A stretch of 64,000 bases of DNA from Segetibacter koreensis DSM 18137 (GTDB lineage Bacteria; Bacteroidota; Bacteroidia; Chitinophagales; Chitinophagaceae), in contig NZ_KB893315.1 of assembly GCF_000374045.1 (NCBI RefSeq), forward strand, positions 270,843-334,842, written 5' to 3'. The translations under genes and the position numbers were made by a program. This document shows, one piece after another, positions 1 through 9,633 of this stretch; the stretch's first letter is position 1; every line of letters begins with the position of its first letter. The notes below the pieces were generated by a model. It did no database searches. It was not told the DNA's origin and saw only the letters and a list, made by a program, of their open reading frames with translations.

Positions 1-922
1 ATACCTTCCAACAGTCTTCTTTCTCCCGGCTATGGGGCGAATCTAAAATAATGCGAATGGCAAAAAGGTCGTACACTTCCTCGAACGCAACCCCTTTTTT
101 CTTTATCTTATTCCAGATAGAGTGAATACTTTTTGGACGCCCGTGAATTTCGAAATTGAAACCACCCTGGATTAATTTATCCTTTACCGGTCTTATAAAC
201 TCATTTATATATCTTGTGCGCTCACGTTTTGTTTCAGCAAGTTTCCTGGCGATGTCCTTGTACGTGTCGGGCTCCATGTACTTCATCGACAGGTCTTCGA
301 GTTCTGTTTTTATGTTGTACAAGCCCATTCTATGAGCTAAAGGAGCGTATACCCAAACTGTTTCACTTGCAATCTTTAACTGCTTTTCACGCTTCATGCT
401 GTCAAGGGTACGCATGTTGTGGAGCCGATCGGCAAGCTTAATTAAAATCACCCGCGGATCATCGGTAAGAGTAAGTAAAATCTTTTTAAAATTTTCTGCT
501 TGCTGGCTGGTATTGGTATCAATAACATTTGAAATCTTGGTAAGGCCATCCACGATCCTTGCTATTTCATGACCAAATTCCCTCTCCACATCTTCGAGAG
601 TTACATCTGTATCTTCTACTGTGTCGTGCAGCAAAGCACAAATAGTGCTTCGCACGCCTAAACCTATTTCCTCAACACAGATCATGGCAACGGCAATGGG
701 GTGAATTATATAAGGTTCCCCACTTTTTCTACGCATGGTTTTATGAGCCTCTGCTGCTATTTCAAAAGCATGTCTTACCAGTTCTTTATCACCTTTCTTT
801 AGTTTCTCTCTTAACGCACGGAGCAATGCACGGTAATGCCTCAGGATTTCTTTCTTTTCCTGCTCTTCGTTCAAATTATATTTTGGCACCTGTTGCGATG
901 CTACTATTACTTGCTCTTCCAT
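1..922 (-). CDS. rel: Rel/SpoT-family (p)ppGpp synthetase/hydrolase, N-terminal part (cut by window edge)
   Basis: The start codon is ATG at 922-920 and the gene runs off the left edge, so only about 307 N-terminal residues are visible. The translation carries the HD hydrolase domain of Rel/SpoT proteins: a HAFEMAAEAH helix, the HD pair in LLHDTVEDTD, and the conserved IKLADRLHNMRTL stretch. It then enters the synthetase domain (GRPKSIHSIWNKIKKKG, then YDLFAIRIILD). Family knowledge: these enzymes make and degrade the stringent-response alarmone in the cytoplasm. The HD residues are intact, so hydrolase activity is expected; whether the synthetase is active cannot be judged because its catalytic part, TGS and ACT domains lie outside. 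It is 139 bases downstream of the M1 peptidase on the same strand, so cotranscription is possible but unproven. Confidence 0.93.
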   Translation of the reverse strand, partial: MEEQVIVASQQVPKYNLNEEQEKKEILRHYRALLRALREKLKKGDKELVRHAFEIAAEAHKTMRRKSGEPYIIHPIAVAMICVEEIGLGVRSTICALLHDTVEDTDVTLEDVEREFGHEIARIVDGLTKISNVIDTNTSQQAENFKKILLTLTDDPRVILIKLADRLHNMRTLDSMKREKQLKIASETVWVYAPLAHRMGLYNIKTELEDLSMKYMEPDTYKDIARKLAETKRERTRYINEFIRPVKDKLIQGGFNFEIHGRPKSIHSIWNKIKKKGVAFEEVYDLFAIRIILDSPHSREKEDCWKV

Positions 923-1061
923 TCCACTTACTTATCCTACGAATTTACGAAAATAGAACCAATTTGACCGAACCAGGAAATTGTACGAGCGAGGAATTAT
1001 GGGATCTTTGGGAAATTATCGAAACCAGCACTGCTTACAAAGAAGAAGTATAACCGGCTTG

Positions 1062-3011
1062 TTATCTTCCAATCCAAGTATTATTTGCCTCATTAATATC
1101 GGGCAATCGCTTATCGGGATCTATAACAACGGATGTTATCTTTTCGGTTGTATTTACCTTAAAAGTCCACTTACCTCCATGATGCCAAACTTCGACCGGT
1201 AATTTTACAACCTGCGCCTGACCGCCAACTGTAGTTATCTTTACAGTCAACGGCATTGGCATCATTTGTAGCAATTCAACTGTTATTAAAGCTCCTTTTG
1301 AGCTGTCACTGTTTACGTACTGCACTCCGCTAACACAAGCATCAAATTTCCAGTTATTTATAAACCATCCGCGCCAAAACCAATCCAACGTTTCACCACT
1401 ATAGTTTTCTATAGCATGAAAAAAGTCCCAAGGTGTAGGATGTTTAAATGCCCAGCTATTTATATAATAACGAAAAGCGTTATCAAATCTTTCCGGCCCA
1501 AGTATTTCTTCACGTAATATTTCTAAGCCCATCCCCGGTTTTGAGTAACTATTGATACCCCAGTTTTTCGGTGTGTTTACATCAGGAAGATTAAAAATAC
1601 TTTCAGTGCTGTCGGAAAAATACTGCTTGGCGGGTATATACCTGCTCGTAGTGTCGTTTCCATATTCCCCGTTATTAAATGCCGTATTGGCAATACTATT
1701 GATAAAAGTATTAAAACCTTCGTCCATCCAAGCATATTTACGTTCATTGCTGCCTACTATCATGGGAAACCAATTATGTCCAAGTTCGTGGCTTGTAACA
1801 CCCCAAAGACTCTTTTTTACAGCCCTTAGACTACAAAATACGATGCCTGGGTATTCCATTCCCCCTACCCGTCCCGCAACGTTTACTGCCACGGGATAGG
1901 TGTACGGATACCACTGCTTTGAATAATGTTCTATAGCACCTTTTACGTATTCCGTAGACCTTTGCCAAGCAGTATCGGCCGCAGTTTCTACCGGATAAAC
2001 CGACATTGCTAAGGCAGTTTTGTTATTAGGAAGATTTATTCTGGCAGCATCCCATACAAAGGCTCTGCTTGCTGCCCAGGCAACATCTCTTGCATTATGG
2101 CATCTAAATTTCCAGGTTTTGTTTTTCGTAGCCTGTTTCGTCGAAGCATTGTCTACTTCACTTACATCACGTATGGTAACAGTCTGATCACTTCGCCTTG
2201 CTTCCTTCAACCTGCTTATCTGAACAGGAGTTAGTACTTCGTTCGGATTTTGTAGTTCACCTGATCCAACTATAATCTCATTTTCGGGAGCAGTAATGTT
2301 ATATTCAAAATTGCCATACTCAAGATAAAATTCACCCTGGCCAAGGTAAGGCAAGGTGTTCCATCCCAGTACATTATCAAAAACACACATCCTCGGATAC
2401 CATTGAGCCACTTCATATATCCAGCCGTTTTTAGTTTCTATTCTTCCTAACCTGTCTGTGCCATATTCGGGAATTGAAAAGGAAAAATCAATCTTTATCT
2501 GAATTGAATCTCCATTTGCCTTTAGCGGCTGTGGCAATTGTATCTGGAGTCTTGTATCACTTATGTAATAATCAGCCTTTGATTCTTTTCTACTTCTTAT
2601 AATACTAACTGAAGAAATATTATATCCACCGTTAAAATTTTGATTTGCCCATCTGCCTCCCGCTATGGTAGTCTGAGCAACCCCTCTTGATTGTAAGCTG
2701 TAAATATTCTGATCGGCTTGCAGCCATAGAAAAGGCAGACTTTGAGGACTATTATTTTTATAAGTGATAAGTACATTGCCCGTTATTGAATGATTGCTAT
2801 CGTCTAACGTTGCGTTGATTTTATAATTCGCATTGTTTTGCCAATATTTTGGTCCTGGTGTACCAGCCGCAGTTCTTATATCATTACCATAATTAGGATA
2901 AAACTCCGGATTGAAAGCCTGTTGCTTGTCAAAAATAGAAACCTGGGCTGTCAAACCATTGGTAAATAATAAAAAGACAAAAAGATAAATAATAGAAAAA
3001 AGTGTTTTCAT
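1062..3011 (-). CDS. M1-family zinc metallopeptidase, exported
   Basis: This 649-residue protein starts with a Sec signal peptide (about 22 residues, ending near TAQ). The zinc site is visible as H408-E-L-G-H412 followed by E431 in WMDEGF, the HExxH-x18-E signature of gluzincin M1 peptidases. The usual GAMEN exopeptidase motif is replaced by GGMEYPG near residue 377, a form common in Bacteroidota M1 paralogues. A C-terminal beta-rich region follows the catalytic domain. Inference: a periplasmic or surface aminopeptidase taking part in peptide scavenging. The altered GAMEN makes exact substrate preference uncertain. It lies upstream of and on the same strand as the Rel/SpoT gene. Confidence 0.9.
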   Translation of the reverse strand: MKTLFSIIYLFVFLLFTNGLTAQVSIFDKQQAFNPEFYPNYGNDIRTAAGTPGPKYWQNNANYKINATLDDSNHSITGNVLITYKNNSPQSLPFLWLQADQNIYSLQSRGVAQTTIAGGRWANQNFNGGYNISSVSIIRSRKESKADYYISDTRLQIQLPQPLKANGDSIQIKIDFSFSIPEYGTDRLGRIETKNGWIYEVAQWYPRMCVFDNVLGWNTLPYLGQGEFYLEYGNFEYNITAPENEIIVGSGELQNPNEVLTPVQISRLKEARRSDQTVTIRDVSEVDNASTKQATKNKTWKFRCHNARDVAWAASRAFVWDAARINLPNNKTALAMSVYPVETAADTAWQRSTEYVKGAIEHYSKQWYPYTYPVAVNVAGRVGGMEYPGIVFCSLRAVKKSLWGVTSHELGHNWFPMIVGSNERKYAWMDEGFNTFINSIANTAFNNGEYGNDTTSRYIPAKQYFSDSTESIFNLPDVNTPKNWGINSYSKPGMGLEILREEILGPERFDNAFRYYINSWAFKHPTPWDFFHAIENYSGETLDWFWRGWFINNWKFDACVSGVQYVNSDSSKGALITVELLQMMPMPLTVKITTVGGQAQVVKLPVEVWHHGGKWTFKVNTTEKITSVVIDPDKRLPDINEANNTWIGR

Positions 3012-3153
3012 ATCAGTTATTACAAAGCTTTCAATGGAGAAAGCAGGAAAAAAGATGAGTGTTACAAAAGAATTGCAAATATCCTTCCGCTAATGATATA
3101 AAATACTTTTTTAGTTTTTATAAATACTGTTTTTTATTTTTATTAAAACCCCC

Positions 3154-3161
3154 TACTTTTG
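3154..3161 (+). promoter_or_regulatory. Candidate -7 box (TAnnTTTG) for tRNA-Leu
   Basis: TACTTTTG matches the Bacteroidota -7 consensus TAnnTTTG and sits 7 bases before the first base of the tRNA, where transcription should begin. No clear TTTG -33 element is seen at the expected spacing. Confidence 0.5.
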
Positions 3162-3168
3162 CAACCCC

Positions 3169-3250
3169 GCGGATGTGGCGAAATTGGCAGACGCACCAGA
3201 CTTAGGATCTGGCGCCGCAAGGCATGTAGGTTCGACCCCTATCATCCGCA
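3169..3250 (+). tRNA. tRNA-Leu (anticodon UAG)
   Basis: The 82-base gene folds as a class II tRNA. The acceptor arms are GCGGATG (3169-3175) and CATCCGC (3243-3249), with discriminator A at 3250. The anticodon stem CCAGA/TCTGG encloses the loop CTTAGGA, giving anticodon TAG (reads CUA). A long variable arm (GCC-GCAA-GGC) and a T-arm with TTCGACC follow. CCA is not encoded, as expected for this phylum. A TAnnTTTG box precedes it and a hairpin terminator follows. Confidence 0.97.
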
Positions 3251-3255
3251 CTTAT

Positions 3256-3283
3256 AAACCTGGTTGTAACTGACCAGGTTTTT
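3256..3283 (+). terminator. Intrinsic terminator after tRNA-Leu
   Basis: A 9-bp perfect stem (AAACCTGGT at 3256-3264 with ACCAGGTTT at 3273-3281) with an 8-base loop is followed by T residues, directly after the tRNA. Confidence 0.75.
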
Positions 3284-3432
3284 CCGTTTTAAGGGCATGA
3301 GGCAATCAGATATCTAAGAGGATAAACAGAATATTCGACAAACCTGCTAAAGTGAAAGTGGCATTTCCGAACTCCATTCTTGTTTCAAAGGGTTAAAAAT
3401 AATAATAACGTATTTTTGTTCGTGGTAAAACT

Positions 3433-3440
3433 TACCTTTG
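3433..3440 (+). promoter_or_regulatory. Candidate -7 box for trigger factor
   Basis: TACCTTTG fits TAnnTTTG and lies 71 bases upstream of the trigger factor ATG. A TTTG at 3415-3418 could be the -33 element, but the 14-base gap is shorter than the usual spacing. Confidence 0.4.
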
Positions 3441-3511
3441 CAGCCCGAAAAATGTGCTGACCTTTTTTTGTCGCATATTAACTTTTTAAAAACTCACACA
3501 AAATAATAAGT

Positions 3512-4873
3512 ATGGCTACTGTTTCGAGGGAGAATATCGGGTTACTAAATGATAAACTGACTGTTACCCTTTCTAAAGATGATTACCTTCCGGCATTTGA
3601 ACAATCCATTAAAAAATATGCTAAGACCGCTAACATTCCTGGTTTTAGAAAGGGAATGGTTCCCGTCGGCATGATCAAGAAAATGCATGGAAGCAGCGTT
3701 TTTACCGACGAAGTACTTAGAACAGTCGAAAAAGAGCTTACAAAATACATACAGGAGGAAAAACCTGATATGATTGGTCAGCCTTTGCCACTTGATGTAG
3801 ATGCACGGCAATTGGATATGAACAATCCTTCTGACTATGCCTTTGCTTTTGAAATTGGACTTAAGCCTGAAATTAATATTGACCTTAAAAATATTACCGT
3901 TACGCGGCATAAGGTAGATATAACAGAAGGAATGATTGACGAAGAAGTTGAGCGTTTAAAGGTTCGTTATGGGAAAATGACAGAGCCAGAAGAAGTGACT
4001 ACTGAAGACAATGTACTGAATGTAACTTTTGCAGAAAGCGATGCTGAAGGCAATATAATTGAAGGCGGTATTAATAAAGGAAATTCACTGCTGCTTAAAT
4101 ATTTTACTCCCGGTTTTCGTGACCAATTAATGGGAAAGCGAAAGGATGATACAATAGTATTGCAATTAAATACAGCTTTTGACGATAAAGAAAGAGAATG
4201 GATAGCAAGTGATTTGGGAATTGCAAAAGATGACACGGCATCATTAGAGAAGCACTTCAAAATGACTATATCCAAAGTCGGGCTCGTTGAAAAACCGGAA
4301 ATGAATGAAGAATTTTTTTCACAGGCTTTTCCAGGTAGGGAAATTTTGAATGAAGATGATTTTCGTAAGGCAGTTAAAGAAACATTAGAACAGCAGTGGG
4401 ATGCTCAAAGCCGTAATCAACTCCACGACCAGATTTATCATCAATTGGTTGAGAACGTGCAAATGGAGTTTCCCGAAGAATTTTTAAAACGGTGGATGCA
4501 AAAAGGCCAGGAACAGCCAAAAACTGCCGAAGAGGCAGAGAAGGAATATCCTTCTTTTGCTAATTCTTTAAAATGGACCTTAATAACTAATCAATTATCA
4601 AAGCAGTTTGATATAAATGTAGAACCTACAGAAATAAAGGATTTTGCTAAGCAACAGATAATGGGTTACATGGGTGCACAGAGCCTGGAAGATGCTCCAT
4701 GGTTAGATAGTTATGCTGACAGTATGTTGAAAGACCAAAAGTTTATTGAAAATACCTATTTTCAATTACAAACCAACAAGTTGTTTGATGCTCTAGAACA
4801 ACAGGTAAACGTAATTGAAGACCTGGTTACACCTGAAGAATTAGCAGGCATGCAGCATCATCACAGCCATTAA
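3512..4873 (+). CDS. tig: Trigger factor, ribosome-associated chaperone
   Basis: The protein has 453 residues, the usual length for trigger factor. Its N-terminal domain contains the ribosome-docking signature GFRKGMVP near residues 45-52, equivalent to the GFRxGxxP loop of the family. The middle PPIase-like region is strongly diverged, with FTPGFRDQLMGKRKDD being recognisable, and the C-terminal half is a long helical arm domain. The protein ends in a His-rich MQHHHSH tail. Family role: it binds ribosomes near the exit tunnel and shields nascent chains. It is the first gene of a proteostasis block: its own terminator follows, then clpP1, clpP2 and clpX on the same strand, the gene order tig-clpP-clpX seen in many bacteria. 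Confidence 0.95.
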   Translation: MATVSRENIGLLNDKLTVTLSKDDYLPAFEQSIKKYAKTANIPGFRKGMVPVGMIKKMHGSSVFTDEVLRTVEKELTKYIQEEKPDMIGQPLPLDVDARQLDMNNPSDYAFAFEIGLKPEINIDLKNITVTRHKVDITEGMIDEEVERLKVRYGKMTEPEEVTTEDNVLNVTFAESDAEGNIIEGGINKGNSLLLKYFTPGFRDQLMGKRKDDTIVLQLNTAFDDKEREWIASDLGIAKDDTASLEKHFKMTISKVGLVEKPEMNEEFFSQAFPGREILNEDDFRKAVKETLEQQWDAQSRNQLHDQIYHQLVENVQMEFPEEFLKRWMQKGQEQPKTAEEAEKEYPSFANSLKWTLITNQLSKQFDINVEPTEIKDFAKQQIMGYMGAQSLEDAPWLDSYADSMLKDQKFIENTYFQLQTNKLFDALEQQVNVIEDLVTPEELAGMQHHHSH

Positions 4874-4891
4874 TGCAGAAGAAATATAAAA

Positions 4892-4927
4892 AATAAGGTC
4901 AGGCGAGGGTCTGGCCTTATTTTTTTG
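4892..4927 (+). terminator. Intrinsic terminator after tig
   Basis: The stem ATAAGGTCAG (4893-4902) pairs with CTGGCCTTAT (4911-4920) with one G-U pair and an 8-base loop, and is followed by a run of T. It separates tig from the clpP genes. Confidence 0.85.
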
Positions 4928-5079
4928 CTATATCTGCTAATCAAAAAAAAGTGTGTATTCTTTAATACTTTGCAACTTATATGCTATTTTGTCGTTTATT
5001 ATGTTTTGCACAGTATTTGAAACATAGCTCATTCAATCAGTTAACCCTCTTAAAGTCACTTTAAATAAATTATCGATAA

Positions 5080-5796
5080 ATGAATTTTGGAAAAGAATTT
5101 GAAAAATACGCTGTTAAAGACCGGGGCATAAGCAGTGCTACCCTGCACAATTTTCAGCAGCACCAGGTAACAAATCTTACCCCTTATATAATAGAAGAAA
5201 GGCCACTGAACGTAGCAAGTATGGACGTATTCAGCAGGCTGATGATGGACAGGATTATATTTTTAGGTGAGGGTATAAATGATTATGTTGCTAATATAGT
5301 AACAGCTCAGTTGCTTTTTTTGGAAAGCACCGATCGTAGCCGCGATATTCAAATGTATATAAATAGCCCCGGTGGCAGTGTTTACGCTGGCTTAGGCATT
5401 TACGATACAATGCAGTTTATCGGGCCAGATGTATCAACTATTTGTACCGGTATTGCAGCAAGTATGGGTGCAGTGTTGATGTGTGCGGGAGTTAAAGGTA
5501 AACGTACGGCATTAAAACATAGCCGGGTGATGATGCACCAGCCCAGCGGTGGTATAGGTGGGCAGGCTACCGATATACTTATCACAGTAAACGAAATCAA
5601 GAAGATTAAAAAAGAATTGTATGACATTATTGCGTTTCATACAGGAAAATCTTCAGAAGAAGTTGCCAAAGACAGCGACAGGGATTTCTGGATGAGTGCT
5701 GAAGAAGCAAAACTGTATGGCCTGGTGGATGAGGTATTGCTGATCAATCCACGCAAACAAAAGAAAGACAATAATTTACCCGATACTTTCAAATAA
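5080..5796 (+). CDS. clpP: ClpP protease subunit, paralogue 1
   Basis: The 238-residue protein belongs to the S14 serine peptidases. The catalytic triad is visible as S128 (AASMG), H153 (MMHQP) and D202 (DRDFW). The N-terminus is about 25 residues longer than in E. coli ClpP, which may be a propeptide or an N-terminal extension. The family forms a barrel-shaped protease that degrades unfolded proteins delivered by ClpX. It lies only 14 bases upstream of a second complete ClpP (5811-6440), and clpX follows, so the two probably share a transcript and could assemble into a mixed tetradecamer (inference). Confidence 0.95.
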   Translation: MNFGKEFEKYAVKDRGISSATLHNFQQHQVTNLTPYIIEERPLNVASMDVFSRLMMDRIIFLGEGINDYVANIVTAQLLFLESTDRSRDIQMYINSPGGSVYAGLGIYDTMQFIGPDVSTICTGIAASMGAVLMCAGVKGKRTALKHSRVMMHQPSGGIGGQATDILITVNEIKKIKKELYDIIAFHTGKSSEEVAKDSDRDFWMSAEEAKLYGLVDEVLLINPRKQKKDNNLPDTFK

Positions 5797-5810
5797 ACAG
5801 CTTTAGAAAG

Positions 5811-6440
5811 ATGAATATATCAAAATATATGGTCAATCCTTTAAGGATGGACGAGGAAGAAAAACCAAAGGAAGAGCCGTCTCCGGAAAATAAATTGTTA
5901 GCCAAAAAGCTTGAAAAGCAATTTTTTGAGAAAAGAGCCGTTTACTTATGGGGAATAGTGGAAGATAAAACAGCACGTGATGTCGTAAGCAAGCTGTTGT
6001 TGTTAGATAGTGACAAACCAGGTGAAGAAATAAAGCTATATATAAATAGCCCTGGAGGTGTAGTTACCAGCGGCATGGTTATTTATGATACTCTAAAAAT
6101 GCTTGCTTCACCTGTGAGCACTATTTGCATGGGTCTGGCTGCAAGTATGGGGTCGATATTACTAAGTGCAGGAGTAAAAGGGAAACGTTCTATATTTCCT
6201 CACGGAGAAGTGATGATACACCAGCCAAGTTTAGGAGGATATTTCCAGGGCACAAGTGCAGATCTTGAAATACAGGCTATTCAAACTCAAAAAACCAAAG
6301 AGTTAGGTGCCAGAATTCTTGCTGATAACTGTGGTAAAACGTTTGACCAGATCATGAAAGATTTTGACCGTGATTACTGGATGGATGCTAAAGAAGCGGT
6401 TGAATATGGAATAGTGGATAGTATATTAGAAAAACTGTAG
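5811..6440 (+). CDS. clpP: ClpP protease subunit, paralogue 2
   Basis: This second S14 peptidase has 209 residues. The triad is intact: S112 (AASMG), H137 (MIHQP) and D188 (DRDYW). It shares blocks such as YINSPGG and AGVKGKR with the preceding ClpP, but the N-terminal 40 residues are charged and unlike (many Glu/Lys), so the paralogues have clearly diverged. The 14-base gap to clpP1 implies cotranscription. A strong terminator follows before clpX. Both copies are complete, so neither is a pseudogene. Confidence 0.94.
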   Translation: MNISKYMVNPLRMDEEEKPKEEPSPENKLLAKKLEKQFFEKRAVYLWGIVEDKTARDVVSKLLLLDSDKPGEEIKLYINSPGGVVTSGMVIYDTLKMLASPVSTICMGLAASMGSILLSAGVKGKRSIFPHGEVMIHQPSLGGYFQGTSADLEIQAIQTQKTKELGARILADNCGKTFDQIMKDFDRDYWMDAKEAVEYGIVDSILEKL

Positions 6441-6459
6441 ATACTTGTTAAAATAAACC

Positions 6460-6508
6460 CCGTTACTAAATAAGCTGTAGATTATGGCTTATTTAGTAGC
6501 GGTTTTTT
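6460..6508 (+). terminator. Strong intrinsic terminator after clpP2
   Basis: A 16-bp stem (6460-6475 with 6487-6502, one G-U pair) with an 11-base loop is followed by six T at 6503-6508. It separates the clpP pair from clpX, so clpX probably has its own promoter or depends on read-through. Confidence 0.88.
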
Positions 6509-6597
6509 ATAATTTTGTAAATCCTTCTTAGGTTGTCGGCTTTTAGTTATAATCTGATTGCTGATTTTAAACCAACCTATGAAAAAGATATTTTATT

Positions 6598-7833
6598 ATG
6601 CCTAAACAAAGTCACTTACATTGTTCTTTCTGCGGAAGAAGCCGCGATGAAGTGAAAATACTCATTGCCGGACAGGATGGACATATCTGCGAAAACTGCG
6701 TAGAACATGCGCAGGAGATAATCGCGCAGGAATTACAATTGAAGACCGAATCTCAACCAGCTTCTTTCAAGCTTACAGTTCGTAAGCCCACAGAAATAAA
6801 GAAGTTTATGGATGAATACATTATCGGTCAGGACGACGCTAAAAAAGTTTTGGCTGTAGCAGTGTACAATCATTATAAACGCTTGCAATACCGGCAGACA
6901 GAATCTGATGTTGAGATTGAAAAGAGTAACATTATAATGGTGGGAGAAACAGGTACCGGTAAAACGTTACTGGCTAAAACAATTGCCCGCCTCTTGAATG
7001 TACCTTTCGCCATAGTAGATGCAACTGTATTTACCGAAGCCGGTTATGTAGGTGAAGATGTAGAAAGCATGCTTACCCGTTTGCTACAAAACTGTAATTA
7101 TGATGTAAATGCGGCAGAAAGGGGAATAGTGTATATAGATGAAATTGATAAAATAGCACGCAAAGGCGATAACCCGTCGATAACACGTGATGTAAGTGGT
7201 GAAGGTGTACAGCAGGGATTATTGAAAATGCTGGAAGGGACTGAAGTGCTTGTGCCGCCACAGGGTGGCAGAAAACACCCTGAACAGAAAATGATAAAGG
7301 TAAATACGCAAAACATATTATTTATTTGCGGAGGAGCCTTTGACGGTATAGACAAAGTGATTGCACGCAGGGTAAACACAAATGCGATCGGCTTTAACGT
7401 AAACAAGCAATTGCAGGATTATCAGAGAAAGAATTTATTGCAGTTTATAAATGCCCAGGATTTAAAATCCTTCGGTTTAATACCGGAATTATTAGGACGT
7501 TTACCGGTAGTAACTTACCTAAATCCGCTGGATGCAGAAACACTAAGAGCTATTTTAACCGAGCCAAAGAATAGCATAATGAAACAGTACAACCGCCTGT
7601 TTGAAATTGAAGGAATAACCCTTACTATCGATGATGGCGTTTATGATTTTATGGTCACTAAGGCTATGGAATATAAACTTGGTGCGCGTGGTCTTAGAAG
7701 TATTTGCGAAAGTATATTGACAGAAGCCATGTACGAATTGCCAAGTTCGGGCCAAAAAACACTGCACGTAACCCTTGAGTATGCAGAAAGACAATTTGGA
7801 AAGAGCAAGATGAGTATGCTTAAAGTAGCATAA
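6598..7833 (+). CDS. clpX: ATP-dependent Clp protease ATP-binding subunit ClpX
   Basis: The protein has 411 residues and all ClpX landmarks. These are an N-terminal C4 zinc-binding domain (CSFC ... CENC, residues about 9-36), Walker A GETGTGKT, the pore loop GYVGED, Walker [10 protein letters not shown], the RKHPEQ loop, and sensor-2 GARGLR. Family role: it unfolds tagged substrates and feeds them to ClpP; here two ClpP paralogues lie directly upstream. The ATG at 6598 is preceded by an 8-codon frame (6579-6605) whose stop overlaps the clpX start codon, which may couple translation. Confidence 0.97.
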   Translation: MPKQSHLHCSFCGRSRDEVKILIAGQDGHICENCVEHAQEIIAQELQLKTESQPASFKLTVRKPTEIKKFMDEYIIGQDDAKKVLAVAVYNHYKRLQYRQTESDVEIEKSNIIMVGETGTGKTLLAKTIARLLNVPFAIVDATVFTEAGYVGEDVESMLTRLLQNCNYDVNAAERGIVYIDEIDKIARKGDNPSITRDVSGEGVQQGLLKMLEGTEVLVPPQGGRKHPEQKMIKVNTQNILFICGGAFDGIDKVIARRVNTNAIGFNVNKQLQDYQRKNLLQFINAQDLKSFGLIPELLGRLPVVTYLNPLDAETLRAILTEPKNSIMKQYNRLFEIEGITLTIDDGVYDFMVTKAMEYKLGARGLRSICESILTEAMYELPSSGQKTLHVTLEYAERQFGKSKMSMLKVA

Positions 7834-7852
7834 TCCTTTTATATAGTTTTTA

Positions 7853-7885
7853 CAAAAGCCCTGGAATTTATTTCCAGGGCTTTTG
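7853..7885 (+). terminator. Intrinsic terminator after clpX
   Basis: A perfect 14-bp stem (7853-7866 with 7872-7885) with a 5-base loop ends in TTTTG, 19 bases after the clpX stop codon. Confidence 0.88.
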
Positions 7886-8078
7886 CATTTTAATTTTTAA
7901 AGGGAAATACGTTTTTAATGTATCCTCCTTTGGTTCGCTTTACAGTCATTTACAAATCTTTTTAGGATAAATCTATAAAACAAGTGGACCCATTGAGTTT
8001 TTATCAGCTTCCTTTGTTGGAACACTTTTTTCTGTGCTTAAACAATAAAGTATATTGCCAAACTAAATTTAAAAGAAA

Positions 8079-8261
8079 ATGAACGAAATAGTAGAACGTC
8101 TCACAAAAGAAGCAAACTTAACTCCGGAACAGGCCCAAAAGGCACTTGAAACTATTGCAAACTACGTAAAAGAAAAATTTCCTATGCTGGGTGGAGCAGT
8201 TGATCAAATGTTTACTTCCGGCGGTTCAGGGTTTGGGGGCTTCGGGGGGTTTGGAGAATAA
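8079..8261 (+). CDS. Small helical protein with Gly/Phe-rich tail, unknown function
   Basis: This 60-residue protein is acidic-to-neutral and has no signal peptide or membrane segment. Residues 1-45 look like two amphipathic helices (LTPEQAQKALETIANYVKEK), resembling the short DUF2267/DUF2780-like proteins of Bacteroidota. The C-terminal 14 residues are almost only Gly, Phe and Ser (SGFGGFGGFGE). The DNA encoding this tail has an unusual run of G tracts for an AT-rich genome. It stands alone, with its own terminator after it. The role is not known; the assignment to a real gene rests on the coding pattern, isolated position and terminator. Confidence 0.7.
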   Translation: MNEIVERLTKEANLTPEQAQKALETIANYVKEKFPMLGGAVDQMFTSGGSGFGGFGGFGE

Positions 8262-8303
8262 AACCAAGTTTTCCTGTAGCAATTCTTTAAAATTGAATTT
8301 AAA

Positions 8304-8340
8304 GAAATAGGTTGTCGCGAATTGCCTGACAACCTATTTC
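8304..8340. terminator. Bidirectional terminator between convergent genes
   Basis: A perfect 13-bp stem (8304-8316 with 8328-8340) with an 11-base loop lies between the small plus-strand gene and the minus-strand acyl-CoA dehydrogenase. T-rich DNA follows on both strands. Confidence 0.82.
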
Positions 8341-8358
8341 TTTTATACGTAAGCGAAA

Positions 8359-9498
8359 TTAATGCAGTACTTCTCTTGCAATAACTATTTTTTGAATTTC
8401 ACTGGTTCCTTCACCGATAGTACAAAGTTTGGAATCCCTATAAAACTTTTCGACCGGAAAATCTTTGGTATATCCATAACCGCCAAAAATCTGTACAGCT
8501 TCTGTAGATACTTTCACGGCTACCTCGCTTGCATAATATTTTGCCATTGCCGCCTCCCGCGTTACTTTTTCGCCTCTGACCTTCAAATCACACGCTTGCT
8601 GAGTAAGTAATTCTGCGGCTTCTATTTCGGTAGCCATATCCGCCAGTTTAAAACTAATTCCCTGGAAAGAAGAAATAGGTTTATCAAACTGATGGCGCTC
8701 TTTCGAATACTGTAATGCAGCTCCAAAAGCTCCTCTTGCAATTCCCAGGCTCAATGCAGCAATTGATATTCTTCCTCCATCAAGTACTTTTAAAGCCTGC
8801 CGGAAACCGTCACCCACTTCTCCTATTCTTTGCCAATCACTGATGCGGCAATTATCAAATATCATTTCCGCCGTTTCGCTTGCTCGCATTCCAAGTTTAT
8901 TTTCTTTTTTCCCTCCGGAAAATCCCGGCGTTCCTCTCTCTACGATGAATGCTGTGCTATTACCGCTCGCCCGCGGTTCACCGGTTCTGGCAATAACGAC
9001 TGCGATGTCACCCGAAATGCCGTGTGTTATCCAGCTCTTAGTTCCATTCAATATCCATTCATCGCCATCCCGCACGGCTGTAGTTTTCATGTTGGCTGCA
9101 TCGCTGCCGGTATTAGGTTCAGTTAATCCCCATGCGCCTAAAAAGTCAGCTACCGCAAGTTTTGGAAGATATTTTCTCTTTTGTTCTTCACTTGCAAACA
9201 ATAAGATATGACCGGTACATAAAGAATTATGGGCCGCAACACTTAAACCTATTGAACCGCAAACTTTTGAAATTTCCTGGATAGCTGCATTGTATTCAAA
9301 ATATGATAAGCCAGCACCTCCGTACTCTTCGGGTACCAACACACCCATTAATCCCAATTCACCCAATTTCTTAAAAACGTCTAAAGGAAACTCCTGCAAC
9401 TCATCCCATTTCATTACAAATGGTCTTATGTGTTGTAAAGCGAAATCCTTTGCTGTTTGTGCCACCTGCTGTGTTAATTCCGAAACCTCAAAATTCAT
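8359..9498 (-). CDS. Acyl-CoA dehydrogenase (short-chain/butyryl type)
   Basis: The protein has 379 residues, the standard length of FAD-dependent acyl-CoA dehydrogenases. Signature 1 is visible as WGLTEPNTGSD and signature 2 as QIFGGYGYTKDFPVEKFYRD. The catalytic base is the Glu of IGEGTSEIQ. Family role: first oxidation step of fatty-acid or branched-chain amino-acid breakdown, passing electrons to ETF. There is no signal peptide, so it is cytoplasmic. It stands as a single gene, with no ETF or thiolase next to it. Chain-length preference cannot be read from the sequence. Confidence 0.93.
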   Translation of the reverse strand: MNFEVSELTQQVAQTAKDFALQHIRPFVMKWDELQEFPLDVFKKLGELGLMGVLVPEEYGGAGLSYFEYNAAIQEISKVCGSIGLSVAAHNSLCTGHILLFASEEQKRKYLPKLAVADFLGAWGLTEPNTGSDAANMKTTAVRDGDEWILNGTKSWITHGISGDIAVVIARTGEPRASGNSTAFIVERGTPGFSGGKKENKLGMRASETAEMIFDNCRISDWQRIGEVGDGFRQALKVLDGGRISIAALSLGIARGAFGAALQYSKERHQFDKPISSFQGISFKLADMATEIEAAELLTQQACDLKVRGEKVTREAAMAKYYASEVAVKVSTEAVQIFGGYGYTKDFPVEKFYRDSKLCTIGEGTSEIQKIVIAREVLH

Positions 9499-9633
9499 AG
9501 CTATCCCATTTTTTCAATAATTCGAAAGCGCTCATTTCAATCTTTTACACGCTATATTGAAGTTATGGCATAAGCATTTATAAAAAAAATATTCGTACTG
9601 CTAACATTAATAGTATCAAAGCTTGTTTACATA

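Noticed and set aside
826-1053. 75-codon plus-strand frame with hydrophobic stretch
   Set aside because: Antisense to the 5' end of the Rel/SpoT gene; no family match and no start signal.
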